From NCBI GenBank assembly GCA_964480945.1, contig CAYZRX010000014.1, positions 1 through 59,741 of the forward strand: a stretch of DNA of 59,741 nucleotides. Direction: 5' to 3'. The notes under the pieces are model-generated. The model was not told the DNA's origin, searched no databases, and saw only the letters and a list, made by a program, of their open reading frames with translations. How positions within the stretch are numbered: the first letter of the stretch is position 1; the number at the start of each line of letters is the position of its first letter. This DNA comes from VGWB01 sp964480945 (GTDB lineage Bacteria; Bacteroidota; Ignavibacteria; UBA10030). The position numbers were made by a program, and so were the translations under genes. This document shows positions 1 through 8,915 of the stretch, one piece after another.

Positions 1-1962
1 GCAGTCAAGTTGCTTGAGCCGACGTTCGGCGGGATCAATCTCGAGGACATCAAAGCACCCGAGTGTTTCTATATCGAGGAAGAGCTCAAGAAGATCATGA
101 ACATTCCGGTGTTCCACGACGACCAGCACGGCACTGCGATCATCAGCGGTGCGGCTCTCGTTAATGCATTGGAGATCGTCGGAAAGAAGATCGACAAGGC
201 AAAGGTCGTGTTCAGCGGCGCTGGGGCTGCGGGGATCGCGTGCGCGAAGCTCTATGAAAAGCTCGGCGTGCGGCGGGAGAACATGATGCTTGTCGACACG
301 AAGGGCGTGGTGTACAGGGGACGGAAGGATGGGATGAACAAATACAAGGAGTACTTCGCTGCCGAAACGAACGCCCGCACTCTGGCCGATGCGATGAAAG
401 GTGCGGATGTGTTCTGCGGCGTTTCGGCCAAAGGAGTCGTGTCGAAGGAGATGGTCAAATCGATGGCGGACAACCCGATCGTTTTCGCGATGGCCAATCC
501 GGATCCAGAGATCACGTATGAGGATGCGACGAGCGCGCGCGATGACGTCATTATGGCGACCGGTCGATCGGACTACCCCAATCAGGTCAACAACGTTCTC
601 GGATTCCCGTTCATCTTTCGCGGAGCGCTGGACTGCCGGGCGCGCATGATCAACGATGAAATGAAGATCGCTGCTTCCCGGGCGCTCGCAACGCTGGCGA
701 AGGAAGACGTGTCGGACAGCGTGATGCGCGCCTACGGAGGCAAGAAGATCGAATTCGGCAAGGAGTACATCATCCCGAAGCCGTTCGATCCGCGCGTACT
801 GATATGGGAGGCGACTGCGGTTGCCAGGGCGGCGATGGACACCGGGGTTGCGCGCGTGCCGATCAAGGACTTCGAACTCTATCGTGACGCGCTGGAGGCG
901 CGGCTCGGAAAGTCGCGGGAAATCATGCGGTCGTTCGTCCACAAGGCTCAGGCGGAGCCCAAGCGGATCGTTTTCCCCGAGGGTGAAGAAGAGAAGATCC
1001 TCCGCGCGGCACAGCTCATCATCGACGAGAAGATCGCGAAGCCGATCTTGCTGGGTAGCCGTACCCTGATCCGGCAGCGCATCGCCGATCTCGGCCTTGA
1101 TCTGGATGGCGCGGAAATCATCAATCCCGGGAAAGCGGCACGGTTCGATGAATACATTACTGCGTATTACGCTATGCGGGAGCGCAAGGGGTTGACGCGG
1201 TTCGACGCGGAGCACCAAATGAAGACGCATAACGTGTATGGAATGATGATGGTTGAGATGGATGATGCGGACGGATTGGTTTCCGGCCTTACGTCGCATT
1301 ATCCTGATACGGTCCGGCCGGCGCTGCAGATCATCGGGAAGCGCGAAGGAGCGCGCAGGATCGCAGGTCTCTACATGATGGTCTTCAAGAATCAGACGGT
1401 TTTCATCGCTGACGCGACCGTGAACATCGAACCGTCCGTGGAAGACCTGGCGGAGATCGCCCTACTCGCAGCCGAGAAGGTACGCCAGATGGATATCGAG
1501 CCGCGTGTGGCCATGCTCTCCTTCAGCAATTTCGGCGGTACGAAGCATCTGCTGGCGGAAAAGGTGAAGGCGGCCACCGACCTCGTGAAGAAGCGAGCCC
1601 CCGGACTGATGATCGACGGTGAAATGCAGGCTGACACGGCCGTGGTTCCTGATATCATCTCCGAGGTATATCCCTTCAGCTCGCTAAAAGGCGCGGCAAA
1701 TATTCTGATCTGCCCAGATCTGACCTCTGCCAACATAGCGTACAAGCTCCTTGCGCGTCTCGGCGGGGCGGTGGCGATCGGACCGATCTTGCTCGGTATC
1801 CGGAAGCCAGTCTACCTCCTTATACCGGGTTGCGACGTGACGGACATTGTCAACATCACCGCGATGGCGGTGTTCGAAGCTCAGTACCATAGTCGACCAG
1901 GTCAGAAAGGCGAGATTGTTGAACGATTCCGTCCTTCACTGGCCGGTGCAGAAGCGAAATAA
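1..1962 (+). CDS. maeB: NADP-dependent malic enzyme, MaeB type, 5' end outside the window
   Basis: Oxidative decarboxylation of malate to pyruvate with reduction of NAD(P)+, in the cytoplasm. The frame is open to base 1, so the gene starts upstream; about 653 residues are visible. The first part is the malic-enzyme NAD-binding region, with a Rossmann glycine motif (SGAGAAGIACAKLY) near residue 70. From about residue 318 on (KRIVFPEGEEEKILRAA) comes a phosphotransacetylase-like domain, the fusion that defines the MaeB type. Such proteins are usually about 750-770 residues, so roughly the first 100 residues are missing. In known MaeB proteins the C-terminal domain is regulatory rather than a working phosphotransacetylase. 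No partner gene lies next to it here; the next gene is 226 bases away. Confidence 0.95.
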   Translation, partial: AVKLLEPTFGGINLEDIKAPECFYIEEELKKIMNIPVFHDDQHGTAIISGAALVNALEIVGKKIDKAKVVFSGAGAAGIACAKLYEKLGVRRENMMLVDTKGVVYRGRKDGMNKYKEYFAAETNARTLADAMKGADVFCGVSAKGVVSKEMVKSMADNPIVFAMANPDPEITYEDATSARDDVIMATGRSDYPNQVNNVLGFPFIFRGALDCRARMINDEMKIAASRALATLAKEDVSDSVMRAYGGKKIEFGKEYIIPKPFDPRVLIWEATAVARAAMDTGVARVPIKDFELYRDALEARLGKSREIMRSFVHKAQAEPKRIVFPEGEEEKILRAAQLIIDEKIAKPILLGSRTLIRQRIADLGLDLDGAEIINPGKAARFDEYITAYYAMRERKGLTRFDAEHQMKTHNVYGMMMVEMDDADGLVSGLTSHYPDTVRPALQIIGKREGARRIAGLYMMVFKNQTVFIADATVNIEPSVEDLAEIALLAAEKVRQMDIEPRVAMLSFSNFGGTKHLLAEKVKAATDLVKKRAPGLMIDGEMQADTAVVPDIISEVYPFSSLKGAANILICPDLTSANIAYKLLARLGGAVAIGPILLGIRKPVYLLIPGCDVTDIVNITAMAVFEAQYHSRPGQKGEIVERFRPSLAGAEAK

Positions 1963-2031
1963 GAGGCTGGGCCCGACCGCGCGAGACTGAGAACAAACGA
2001 TTCGTCTCGTTCGCTGTCGCCAAGATTGACG

Positions 2032-2153
2032 ATGTGAGTTCCGACCCCCGAAGCCTGGGGGCCAGCCTCACATTCCCAAGATGAAAATTGCACCTCTCAC
2101 ACATTCCCGCCTGTCCGGGCGACCCGTGACGTCGTACCGCCTGTCTTGGCGGG
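2032..2153. repeat. Two intergenic hairpin clusters between malic enzyme and rubrerythrin
   Basis: ATGTGAG at 2032-2038 pairs with CTCACAT at 2067-2073, and CCCCC at 2045-2049 pairs with GGGGG at 2057-2061, giving a nested stem-loop. Further on, CCCGCC at 2106-2111 can pair with GGCGGG at 2148-2153, and a smaller hairpin CCGCC/GGCGG sits at 2137-2152. There is no T-run, so it is not a typical intrinsic terminator. The CCGCC...GGCGG hairpin resembles the one inside hypF near 45061-45081, which suggests a dispersed palindromic repeat. Confidence 0.5.
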
Positions 2154-2188
2154 AAGATCAATCAATATTTCATGGAGGGACCTAAACC

Positions 2189-2836
2189 ATGAAAGACCGT
2201 AGTCCTCTCTTCCCATTTTCCCTCGTGGTTTTGCTCGTTCTACCGTTTCTCTTCGTGACGGGCTGCAAGAAGAAGGAGGAGACAAAACAAGAACAGCAAC
2301 AGAAGCTGGTGACGTATCAGAACATGCAGGTAACATACGGAGAAGCGATGAAGCGCGCGCTCTGGTACAATGAGTACGCCACCACAGCGACGAAAGAGCG
2401 TTTGACAAGCCTCGCTTCCCTCTTTCGAGCGGTTGCCCGGTCCGAGCAGATCCACGCCGACAATTTCGCAAAGATGCTCGACAGTATCGGCGTTCAGCCC
2501 CAACGGCCCCAGATCGATTCCATCCCCGCCGGAACGTCCGGTCAGTACTTGAGAGCGGCAGTGCAGAACGAGAGCGCGCAGCTGGATCTGTACCCAAGTC
2601 TGATTGCCGGAGCGAGGACCGAGAAGGTGGATGAAGCTGTACAGCTGTTCCAGTGGGACCAGAAGGGCGATGAGCAACATTCTGAGCTCTTCAACGGGAT
2701 CTTCGAGCGCGGAGGAAAGGTTCAAAAAGCCGATTACTCGGTGTGCACCGTCTGCGGGTACATCATAACGTCCGACAATGTCAAACAATGTCCTGTTTGC
2801 GGCGCACCGAAGGACAAGTTCGAAAAGATCAAGTAA
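2189..2836 (+). CDS. Rubrerythrin-like lipoprotein with C-terminal rubredoxin domain
   Basis: Rubrerythrins are diiron peroxidases that protect anaerobes from H2O2, using electrons passed through a rubredoxin-like iron site. The protein (215 aa) begins with a lipoprotein signal: basic start, hydrophobic stretch, then the lipobox VTGC with Cys26 as the predicted lipidated residue. A Lys/Glu/Gln-rich linker follows. The ferritin-like domain has paired Glu and ExxH elements (SEQIH and DEQHSE). The C-terminus has CTVC and CPVC pairs spaced as in rubrerythrin rubredoxin domains. Most rubrerythrins are cytosolic, so export and membrane anchoring is the odd point; it implies peroxide defence in the periplasm. 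GGAGG at 2174-2178 supports the ATG chosen. Confidence 0.9.
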   Translation: MKDRSPLFPFSLVVLLVLPFLFVTGCKKKEETKQEQQQKLVTYQNMQVTYGEAMKRALWYNEYATTATKERLTSLASLFRAVARSEQIHADNFAKMLDSIGVQPQRPQIDSIPAGTSGQYLRAAVQNESAQLDLYPSLIAGARTEKVDEAVQLFQWDQKGDEQHSELFNGIFERGGKVQKADYSVCTVCGYIITSDNVKQCPVCGAPKDKFEKIK

Positions 2837-2905
2837 GCGGCGCGAACGGAAGCATTCCTCCGAGCGGCTGATCGATTATTCACTGAAGTAGCTCCGAACG
2901 ATGCG

Positions 2906-4108
2906 ATGTCAACGACGACGCTCTCGAGAATAGAACGCGCTGCCATCGACGAAATCATCAAGTTACTCAGGCAGCAGCAGTATACCGTTGTCGGTCCGAC
3001 AGTTCGTGGCGCATCTATCGAGCTGGGCGAGCTGCGCTCGACGCTGGACCTTCCTCTCGGCTGGACCGACGAGCAGATGCCGGCACGATACCGGCTAGTT
3101 CAGCTCCCCGTCGAGTCGCTTTTTGCCTACACCGTCAGTCCCCACTCCTGGAAACGTTACCTGTTCCCGCCAATTCTCAAGCTGTTTTCCGCCACGAAGA
3201 CCGGCAAAGGTTTCGACCTGAAGAGCGGAGAGGACGGAGCGGCTCGCTCGTCGATTCCAAGCGCAGGGGATGCTGTGCCGCAGTACGCGCTTTTCGGCGT
3301 TCGTTCGTGTGATCTCCATGCACTCGCCGTGCACGACAAGGTCTTTTCCGGCGGGACCTATGGAGATGAGTATTATGCACGGGCGCGGGAACGGACGTGG
3401 GTCATCGCCGTCAATTGTACACTCGCAGGAGGGACCTGTTTCTGCGCGTCGATGGGAACAGGCCCCAAAGCATCTTCCGGTTTCGACCTCGCTTTGACCG
3501 AGGTCATCACGGAAGAAGAACACTATTTCCTGGTTGAAACTGGTACCGATCGCGGCCGGTCTCTGCTTGAAGCTGTTCGGCACCGTCCTGCGGAAGCGGC
3601 CGAGGTGGCAAGGGGTGAGGAGTTGACGGAGAACGCTTCACGCCAGATGGGTCGCTCGCTTGACACAGAAAACATACAGCAGATTCTCTATCAGAGTGCC
3701 GACCATCCGCGGTGGGACGTCGTTGCCGCACGCTGTCTGACATGCGCGAACTGCACGATGGTCTGCCCGACGTGCTTTTGCACCACGCTGGAAGACGTCA
3801 TCGACCTCGGAGGCACGAGGGCGGAGCGGCTTCGCAAATGGGATTCGTGCTTCACGATGGATTTCTCCTACATCCATGGCGGTAGTGTGCGTCCCTCCGT
3901 CAGGGCCCGCTACCGTCACTGGCTCACGCACAAGCTCGCATCCTGGATCGATCAATTCGGCTCCTCAGGCTGTGTCGGCTGCGGGCGGTGCATCACCTGG
4001 TGCCCTGTCGGCATCGATATCACAGAAGAATACCGTGCCATTCGTGAGTCCTTTGTCACGAAGAGCGCAACCAGCTCCGCAAAGGAGGCAAATGATGGAA
4101 ACGCTTGA
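2906..4108 (+). CDS. hydB: Group 3b [NiFe] hydrogenase (sulfhydrogenase) beta subunit, iron-sulfur protein
   Basis: Electron-transfer subunit of the soluble bidirectional group 3b hydrogenase, carrying electrons between the flavin subunit and the small subunit. It has 400 residues, the normal family length. The N-terminal two thirds contain the family-specific Cys region (GGTCFCASMGTGP). The C-terminal third has two [4Fe-4S] motifs, CLTCANCTMVCPTCFC and CVGCGRCITWCP. It is the first gene of a hydB-cNMP-hydG-hydD-hydA operon with short overlaps. The end overlaps the next gene by 17 bases. The identification as the HydB/SHI beta family is firm from the motifs and the gene order; the physiological direction is not visible. 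Confidence 0.93.
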   Translation: MSTTTLSRIERAAIDEIIKLLRQQQYTVVGPTVRGASIELGELRSTLDLPLGWTDEQMPARYRLVQLPVESLFAYTVSPHSWKRYLFPPILKLFSATKTGKGFDLKSGEDGAARSSIPSAGDAVPQYALFGVRSCDLHALAVHDKVFSGGTYGDEYYARARERTWVIAVNCTLAGGTCFCASMGTGPKASSGFDLALTEVITEEEHYFLVETGTDRGRSLLEAVRHRPAEAAEVARGEELTENASRQMGRSLDTENIQQILYQSADHPRWDVVAARCLTCANCTMVCPTCFCTTLEDVIDLGGTRAERLRKWDSCFTMDFSYIHGGSVRPSVRARYRHWLTHKLASWIDQFGSSGCVGCGRCITWCPVGIDITEEYRAIRESFVTKSATSSAKEANDGNA

Positions 4109-4556
4109 GCGCATCCTTGGAGAACACCCGTTCTTCCAGAATCTGGATGAACCCTATCTGCAGCTCGTGACAGGCTGCGCTTCGAATGTCCGATTTGAGC
4201 CGGATGCCTGCATCTTCCGTGAAGGGGAGGAGGCAAATCAATTCTATCTCATTCGACAAGGCCGCGTGGCGCTGCAGATTCTCGCGCCCGACCGCGGACC
4301 CATTACCGTCGAGACTCTCGAAGAGGGCGATATCCTCGGATGGTCCTGGCTGATCCCCCCCTACAACTGGCATTTCGACGCGCGCGCTCTCGAGTTGACG
4401 CGCGCGATCGCATTGGACGCCAAATGTCTCCGGCGCAAGTGCGAAGAGGATCACAACCTGGGATATGAGCTTTTGAAGCGGTTCGGGCACATCATGGAAC
4501 AACGATTGTCATCGACACGGTTACAGCTCTTGGATATGTATGGCGTCCGTTCCTGA
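4092..4556 (+). CDS. Stand-alone cyclic-nucleotide-binding (Crp/Fnr sensor) domain protein
   Basis: A 154-residue protein made of a single cNMP-binding beta-roll (FREGEEANQFYLIRQGRVAL, then EEGDILGWSWLIPP). It ends soon after the long C-helix, and no helix-turn-helix DNA-binding domain follows, so it is unlikely to be a transcription factor on its own. The start at 4092 is chosen because AAAGGAGG lies directly upstream at 4081-4088; extending the frame further upstream would only read inside hydB. It overlaps hydB by 17 bases and hydG by 17 bases, so it is almost certainly translated with the hydrogenase subunits. A role as allosteric or assembly partner of the hydrogenase is inference. Confidence 0.88.
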   Translation: MMETLERILGEHPFFQNLDEPYLQLVTGCASNVRFEPDACIFREGEEANQFYLIRQGRVALQILAPDRGPITVETLEEGDILGWSWLIPPYNWHFDARALELTRAIALDAKCLRRKCEEDHNLGYELLKRFGHIMEQRLSSTRLQLLDMYGVRS

Positions 4557-5406
4557 CATCTTCGTGAAGCCTGCTCCAGTCGCCCCTCATGCGATGTTCC
4601 CGCGCATGTACGTGATTCAACAGGTGCGGAAGGAGACGGCCGACACGTTCACCCTCGTGCTGGAGGACCGATCCGGCGGGCCGAAGATCAAATTTGCCCC
4701 GGGGCAGTTCAATATGGTGTACGTGTTCGGTGTCGGAGAAATACCGATCTCCATCAGCAGCGATCCGGCAAGCTCGGTTCTCGTGCATACGACCCGGGCG
4801 GTGGGGACTGTCACGCGAGTCATGGCTGGATTGCGGCGGGGAGACGCGGTCGGCATCCGCGGTCCCTTTGGCACTGTTTGGCCGGTACACGAAGCCCACG
4901 GCCACGACATCGTGATTGTAGCAGGAGGGATCGGCCTGGCACCGTTACGATCTGCATTGTACGAAGTACTCTCCCAACGGGAGGCGTTTGGCAAGGTTGT
5001 CCTTCTCTACGGTACTCGGACACCGTCGGACATCCTGTTCCGGGAAGAGCTCGAGCAGTGGCGTGCGCGGTTCGATCTGGAGGTCTACGTGACGGTTGAC
5101 CGTGCTCAGCCTGGGTGGCGAGGGAACGTCGGCGTGGTGACCACGCTCATTCATAAGTTACCTTTCGATCCGCAGAAGACGACCGCCATGATCTGTGGCC
5201 CGGAGATCATGATGCGTTTTGCAGCTTTGGAGTTGCAGAAACGGGGAGTCGGCCCCGACTCGATCTACCTTTCCCTGGAGCGCAATATGAAGTGCGGCAT
5301 CGGGTTGTGCGGGCACTGCCAATTTGGACCGTACTTTGTCTGCAAGGATGGGCCTGTGTTTCGTTACAGCCGTGTCAAGGATCTGCTAGTTAAGCGGGAA
5401 ATCTGA
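4540..5406 (+). CDS. hydG: Group 3b hydrogenase gamma subunit, FAD/NAD(P)-binding
   Basis: Flavin subunit of the soluble hydrogenase; exchanges hydride with NAD(P)H and passes electrons to HydB. It has 288 residues in the ferredoxin-NADP reductase fold: an FAD-binding barrel (PISISSDP region near residue 70), an NAD(P)-binding region with GGIGLAP near residue 128, and a C-terminal [2Fe-2S] motif CGIGLCGHC followed by a fourth Cys in the FVCKDGPVF region. This is the architecture of the gamma subunit of archaeal sulfhydrogenase and of bacterial group 3b enzymes. The symbol follows the SHI naming and is not the [FeFe] maturase HydG. The start overlaps the cNMP gene by 17 bases. Confidence 0.93.
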   Translation: MASVPDIFVKPAPVAPHAMFPRMYVIQQVRKETADTFTLVLEDRSGGPKIKFAPGQFNMVYVFGVGEIPISISSDPASSVLVHTTRAVGTVTRVMAGLRRGDAVGIRGPFGTVWPVHEAHGHDIVIVAGGIGLAPLRSALYEVLSQREAFGKVVLLYGTRTPSDILFREELEQWRARFDLEVYVTVDRAQPGWRGNVGVVTTLIHKLPFDPQKTTAMICGPEIMMRFAALELQKRGVGPDSIYLSLERNMKCGIGLCGHCQFGPYFVCKDGPVFRYSRVKDLLVKREI

Positions 5407-5435
5407 TTCCTGTGTGTCGCTAATTGATTTCTGTT

Positions 5436-6215
5436 ATGAAGAAAGAGAAGAAGCCGAAGCTTGCAGTTTGGAAGTTCTCGTCCTGCGACGGGTGCCAGCT
5501 CGCTTTGCTGGATTGCGAGGACGAGCTTCTCGCCGTGGCCGAGCGCGTTGAGATTGCCAATTTTCCCGAAGCGTCGCGGCAAGTCGTCCGCGGGCCCTAT
5601 GATCTCTCGCTCGTTGAAGGGTCGATCACGACGCCCCACGACGCGGAGCGTATCCATCAGGTTCGACGAGCATCCAAGTTCCTCGTGACGATCGGGGCAT
5701 GTGCGACGGCAGGCGGGATTCAGGCTCTGCGGAATTTCAAGGATGTGAAAGAATTCATCTCCATCGTGTATGCAAACCCGTCGTACATTGAGACGTTGAA
5801 CAAATCGACCCCCATCGCTGACCACGTTTTCGTCGACTTTGAACTTCGGGGCTGCCCGATCAGCAAGGGACAGCTCGTTGAGGTCTTGAGTGCGTTCCTC
5901 GCCGGGCGGAGGCCGACGACTCCAACCTACAGCGTCTGTCTCGAATGCAAGCGGCGGGGGACCGTCTGCGGGCTTGTGACCCACGGACCACCCTGTCTGG
6001 GTCCGGTCACGCAGGCGGGCTGCGATGCGCTGTGTCCCTCCTACCATCGCGGCTGCTACGGATGCTTCGGGCCGAAGGAAACGCCGAACACTTCGTCTCT
6101 GGCCTCTTACTGGAGAAGCGCTGGGATGAAGAACGACGAGCTGCTCCGCCTCTTCCGCACATTCAACGCGTATGCCGAGGCGTTTCGAAAAGAGAGCGAA
6201 GCGCATGAAAAATAG
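5436..6215 (+). CDS. hydD: Group 3b [NiFe] hydrogenase delta (small) subunit
   Basis: Small subunit, carrying the iron-sulfur clusters that connect the NiFe site to the electron-transfer subunits. From the ATG at 5436 it has 259 residues. Cluster ligands are visible: SSCDGCQ near the N-terminus, GACATAGG in the middle (proximal cluster), GCPI, and a Cys-rich C-terminus (CLECKRRGTVC, then Cys residues in the PPCLGP, CDALCP and CYGCFGP segments). A TTG twelve bases upstream is in frame but less likely than the ATG. No Tat signal is present, so the enzyme is cytoplasmic. It overlaps hydA by 11 bases. Confidence 0.94.
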   Translation: MKKEKKPKLAVWKFSSCDGCQLALLDCEDELLAVAERVEIANFPEASRQVVRGPYDLSLVEGSITTPHDAERIHQVRRASKFLVTIGACATAGGIQALRNFKDVKEFISIVYANPSYIETLNKSTPIADHVFVDFELRGCPISKGQLVEVLSAFLAGRRPTTPTYSVCLECKRRGTVCGLVTHGPPCLGPVTQAGCDALCPSYHRGCYGCFGPKETPNTSSLASYWRSAGMKNDELLRLFRTFNAYAEAFRKESEAHEK

Positions 6216-7488
6216 AAGTGTGAAAGTGGATTACCTGGCACGAGTTGAAGGGGAGGGAGGGATCCTCGTCAAGGTCAAGGGTACTACCGTGACGGACGTC
6301 CAGTTTAAGATCTTCGAACCGCCCCGATTCTTCGAAGCATTCCTGCGCGGTAGGCACTTCACGGAGGCGCCGGACATAACGGCACGGATCTGCGGGATCT
6401 GCCCCATCGCCTATCAGATGAGCTCCATCCACGCGATGGAGAACGCGTTTGGTGTCACCGTGGGAGGCCAGCTCCGGGCGCTCCGGCGGTTGATTTACTG
6501 CGGGGAGTGGATTGAAAGCCATGCGCTGCACGTGTACATGCTCCACGCGCCGGATTTTCTCGGGTACCAAGACGTCATCCAGATGGCGAAGGACCACGGC
6601 GATATTGTCCGGAAAGGGCTCCAGCTCAAGAAGATCGGCAATGAGATCGTCGCACTGCTGGGAGGGAGGGAAATCCACCCCATCAACCTGCGGGTGGGTG
6701 GATTTCACAAGATCCCGAGGAAGGAAGAGCTGCAACCGCTCGCGGATCGGCTGAAGTGGGCGCTGGACGTGGCGCTGGAGACGGTCCGCTTCGCGGCGAC
6801 GTTTCGGATGCCGGAGTTCGTCCGCGAGTATGAGTTCGTTGCCCTCAGGCACGATCAGGAGTATCCCTTCAACGAGGGGAGGCTCGTCTCGAGCAAAGGG
6901 CTCAATATCGGCGTTGAGGAATATGAGAACAGCTTCTCCGAGGAGCACGTTGAACACTCCAATGCTCTCCACTCGGTGCTGCGAGATCGGGGGGCGTACC
7001 TTGTCGGTCCTCTCGCGAGGTTCAACTTAAATTTCGATCGGCTCACGCCGACGGCACAGGATGCGGCGCGCGCGGCAGGTATTGTCCCCCCGTGTCATAA
7101 TCCGTTCAAGAGCATCATCGTCCGGAGCGTGGAGATGGTGTACGCCGTGGAGGAGGCGCTGCGCATCATCGGGGGGTACGAAATGCCGGACCGGCCGACC
7201 GTGGATATCTCCCCTCGTTCCGGTATCGGCTACGGCTGCACGGAAGCGCCGCGCGGCATCTTATATCATCGCTACCGGGTCAATGACCGGGGATTGATCA
7301 CCGATGCGAAGATCGTGCCGCCGACGTCGCAAAACCAGAAGGTGATGGAGCTGGACCTGCGTCATTTTGTCTCTGAGCGTCTGGATCTTCCTCAGGACAA
7401 GCTCACCTGGCAAAGCGAGCAGGTTATTCGAAATTATGACCCCTGCATTTCTTGTGCGACACATTTTCTGAGATTGGAAGTTGATTAA
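6205..7488 (+). CDS. hydA: Group 3b [NiFe] hydrogenase alpha (large, catalytic) subunit
   Basis: Catalytic subunit that binds the NiFe(CN)2CO centre. It has 427 residues from the ATG at 6205. The L1 motif RICGIC provides Cys63 and Cys66; the L2 motif DPCISCATH near the C-terminus provides Cys414 and Cys417. Seven residues follow His420 and would be the peptide removed by an endopeptidase after nickel insertion, as in other group 3b enzymes. A candidate endopeptidase is encoded 0.7 kb downstream (8169-8636). The name hydA is used as in SHI (alpha subunit), not for the [FeFe] enzyme. Assignment to group 3b rests on the HydBGDA gene order and the subunit set. Confidence 0.95.
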   Translation: MKNRSVKVDYLARVEGEGGILVKVKGTTVTDVQFKIFEPPRFFEAFLRGRHFTEAPDITARICGICPIAYQMSSIHAMENAFGVTVGGQLRALRRLIYCGEWIESHALHVYMLHAPDFLGYQDVIQMAKDHGDIVRKGLQLKKIGNEIVALLGGREIHPINLRVGGFHKIPRKEELQPLADRLKWALDVALETVRFAATFRMPEFVREYEFVALRHDQEYPFNEGRLVSSKGLNIGVEEYENSFSEEHVEHSNALHSVLRDRGAYLVGPLARFNLNFDRLTPTAQDAARAAGIVPPCHNPFKSIIVRSVEMVYAVEEALRIIGGYEMPDRPTVDISPRSGIGYGCTEAPRGILYHRYRVNDRGLITDAKIVPPTSQNQKVMELDLRHFVSERLDLPQDKLTWQSEQVIRNYDPCISCATHFLRLEVD

Positions 7489-7578
7489 ATCACCGGGATC
7501 GTTTCCACGCCGGCTTTTCCAGTCGGATCAAACCCCCAGCGACTACTGTCAAGGTCGTCCTTTTGAAGGAGAGATACT

Positions 7579-8073
7579 ATGGCCAAGATGTCAGATCTTT
7601 TGCACTACCTGGACAGCAACAAAGTGGACTACCAAGTTGTTGAGCACGATCCTGCGTTCTCCGCTCACGAGGTCGCTGTCGCGACACACATTCCGGACAG
7701 CGAGATCGCGAAGGCCGTCCTGCTCCACATCGATGATCATTTCTGGATGGCAGTTTTGCGCGCGGATCAGCGCATCAATCAGCAGCTGATCAAGCGGACC
7801 TTCGGAGCCAAACTGGTCCGTCTCGCGCACGAGGAAGATCTCACGGTGAAGTTCCCCGACTGCCAGCTCGGCGCGATGCCGCCGTTCGGCAACCTGTACG
7901 GGGTGCCGGTCCTGGTGGAAGAATCGCTCGCTGAAGATGAAGAGATTCTGTTCAACGCCTGTACGCACACCAAAGCCGTGCGCATGAAGTTCAAGGATTT
8001 CCGCCGGCTCGTAAAACCGGTTATTGCAGGTTTTGCGGAGCCTTCGCAGTGGCTGGTAGATCGTGAATCCTGA
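7579..8073 (+). CDS. YbaK/ProX-family aminoacyl-tRNA deacylase-like protein
   Basis: The YbaK/ProX fold hydrolyses mischarged aminoacyl-tRNAs such as Cys-tRNAPro or Ala-tRNAPro; some members have other uses. The 164-residue protein has the family pattern: a VEHDPAFSAHEVA segment at residues 20-32, the conserved Lys in SEIAKAVLL, a GAMPPFG segment and the C-terminal HTKAVRMKF region. The start is the ATG after GAAGGAGAG. It lies 90 bases after hydA and 95 bases before the protease gene in the same direction, so it may be cotranscribed with the hydrogenase. No functional link to hydrogenase is evident; the exact substrate cannot be told from the sequence. Confidence 0.85.
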   Translation: MAKMSDLLHYLDSNKVDYQVVEHDPAFSAHEVAVATHIPDSEIAKAVLLHIDDHFWMAVLRADQRINQQLIKRTFGAKLVRLAHEEDLTVKFPDCQLGAMPPFGNLYGVPVLVEESLAEDEEILFNACTHTKAVRMKFKDFRRLVKPVIAGFAEPSQWLVDRES

Positions 8074-8168
8074 GCATTCTCACGGTGGCGGCTGGAGAGA
8101 GCGATTGCGCGTTCTACGTGCGCCTGCGTGATCGACTTTTTCTCTGTTTCGTCAAGAAGTGAGGCAGC

Positions 8169-8636
8169 ATGGAACCACGGATTCTCATCGTTGGAATCGG
8201 GAACGAATATCGGGGGGATGACAGCGCCGGCGTGATCGTCGCGCGGAGGCTGAAGGATCTGCTCCGAGGCAATGTCGAAGTGGTCCAACTTGCCGGTGAA
8301 GTGGCAGGCCTGCTCGAGGCGATTCAGTCGCGCGAGGCGGTCATCATCATCGACGCAGCAAAGTCCGGAGCACCTGCGGGGACGATTCACCGGTTCGTCG
8401 TTGGCGACGAGCCGATTCCCGAGAAGCTCTTTTGTTACTCGTCGCACGCGTTCAGCGTCGGCGAGGCTTTGAAGCTCGCAAAAACGCTGCATCAGATTCC
8501 GGATCGAGTCATCGTCTACGGAATCGAGGGCGCCCGTTTCGAGCACGGGTGTGGCTTGACACCCGAGGTGGAGCGCGCTGTGCACCAAGTCGTCACTATG
8601 GTCGTCGAAGACACGAAGTATCTGGCCGTGCAATAG
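8169..8636 (+). CDS. [NiFe] hydrogenase maturation endopeptidase
   Basis: Nickel-dependent check-point protease that trims the C-terminus of a hydrogenase large subunit. It has 155 residues, with the N-terminal motif VGIGNEYRGDDSAG carrying the conserved Glu and Asp metal ligands, the IDAAKSGAPAGTIHRF region and SSHAFSVGEAL with the conserved His. Its place directly downstream of the group 3b genes makes hydA the probable substrate. A second, more HyaD-like protease is encoded at 20383-20928 beside the group 3c hydrogenase, so the two enzymes probably have one protease each. Confidence 0.92.
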   Translation: MEPRILIVGIGNEYRGDDSAGVIVARRLKDLLRGNVEVVQLAGEVAGLLEAIQSREAVIIIDAAKSGAPAGTIHRFVVGDEPIPEKLFCYSSHAFSVGEALKLAKTLHQIPDRVIVYGIEGARFEHGCGLTPEVERAVHQVVTMVVEDTKYLAVQ

Positions 8637-8746
8637 TCGAGTCAGGCCGATCGTTCTCAAGTCACCGAATTCAAGCCAGGCTTTCTTCCGTGCCACACTC
8701 GTGCCATCTCGGCGGGCATGCGTGGCCATCGATTCGATCACCGATA

Positions 8747-8772
8747 AGCCCTACCGGCCGGACGGGTAGGCT
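8747..8772 (+). terminator. Possible terminator hairpin after the group 3b operon
   Basis: AGCCCTACC at 8747-8755 and GGTAGGCT at 8765-8772 form a short stem, followed by CTTGT rather than a clear T-run. The surrounding 8637-8915 stretch shows no gene. Weak as an intrinsic terminator; position after the operon is the main support. Confidence 0.3.
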
Positions 8773-8915
8773 CTTGTACCGATCGTGCTCTCTGTTTGAT
8801 TGTTTTCCAGTGGGTCTCTCAGGGCGAGAGCACTCCTCGCGCTGAGGCTTTGGTTTGGCGGGTCGAGATGGGTTGGGAATCGCTCAAAATCCCTCCACCG
8901 TGAAAGGGAAAACTC

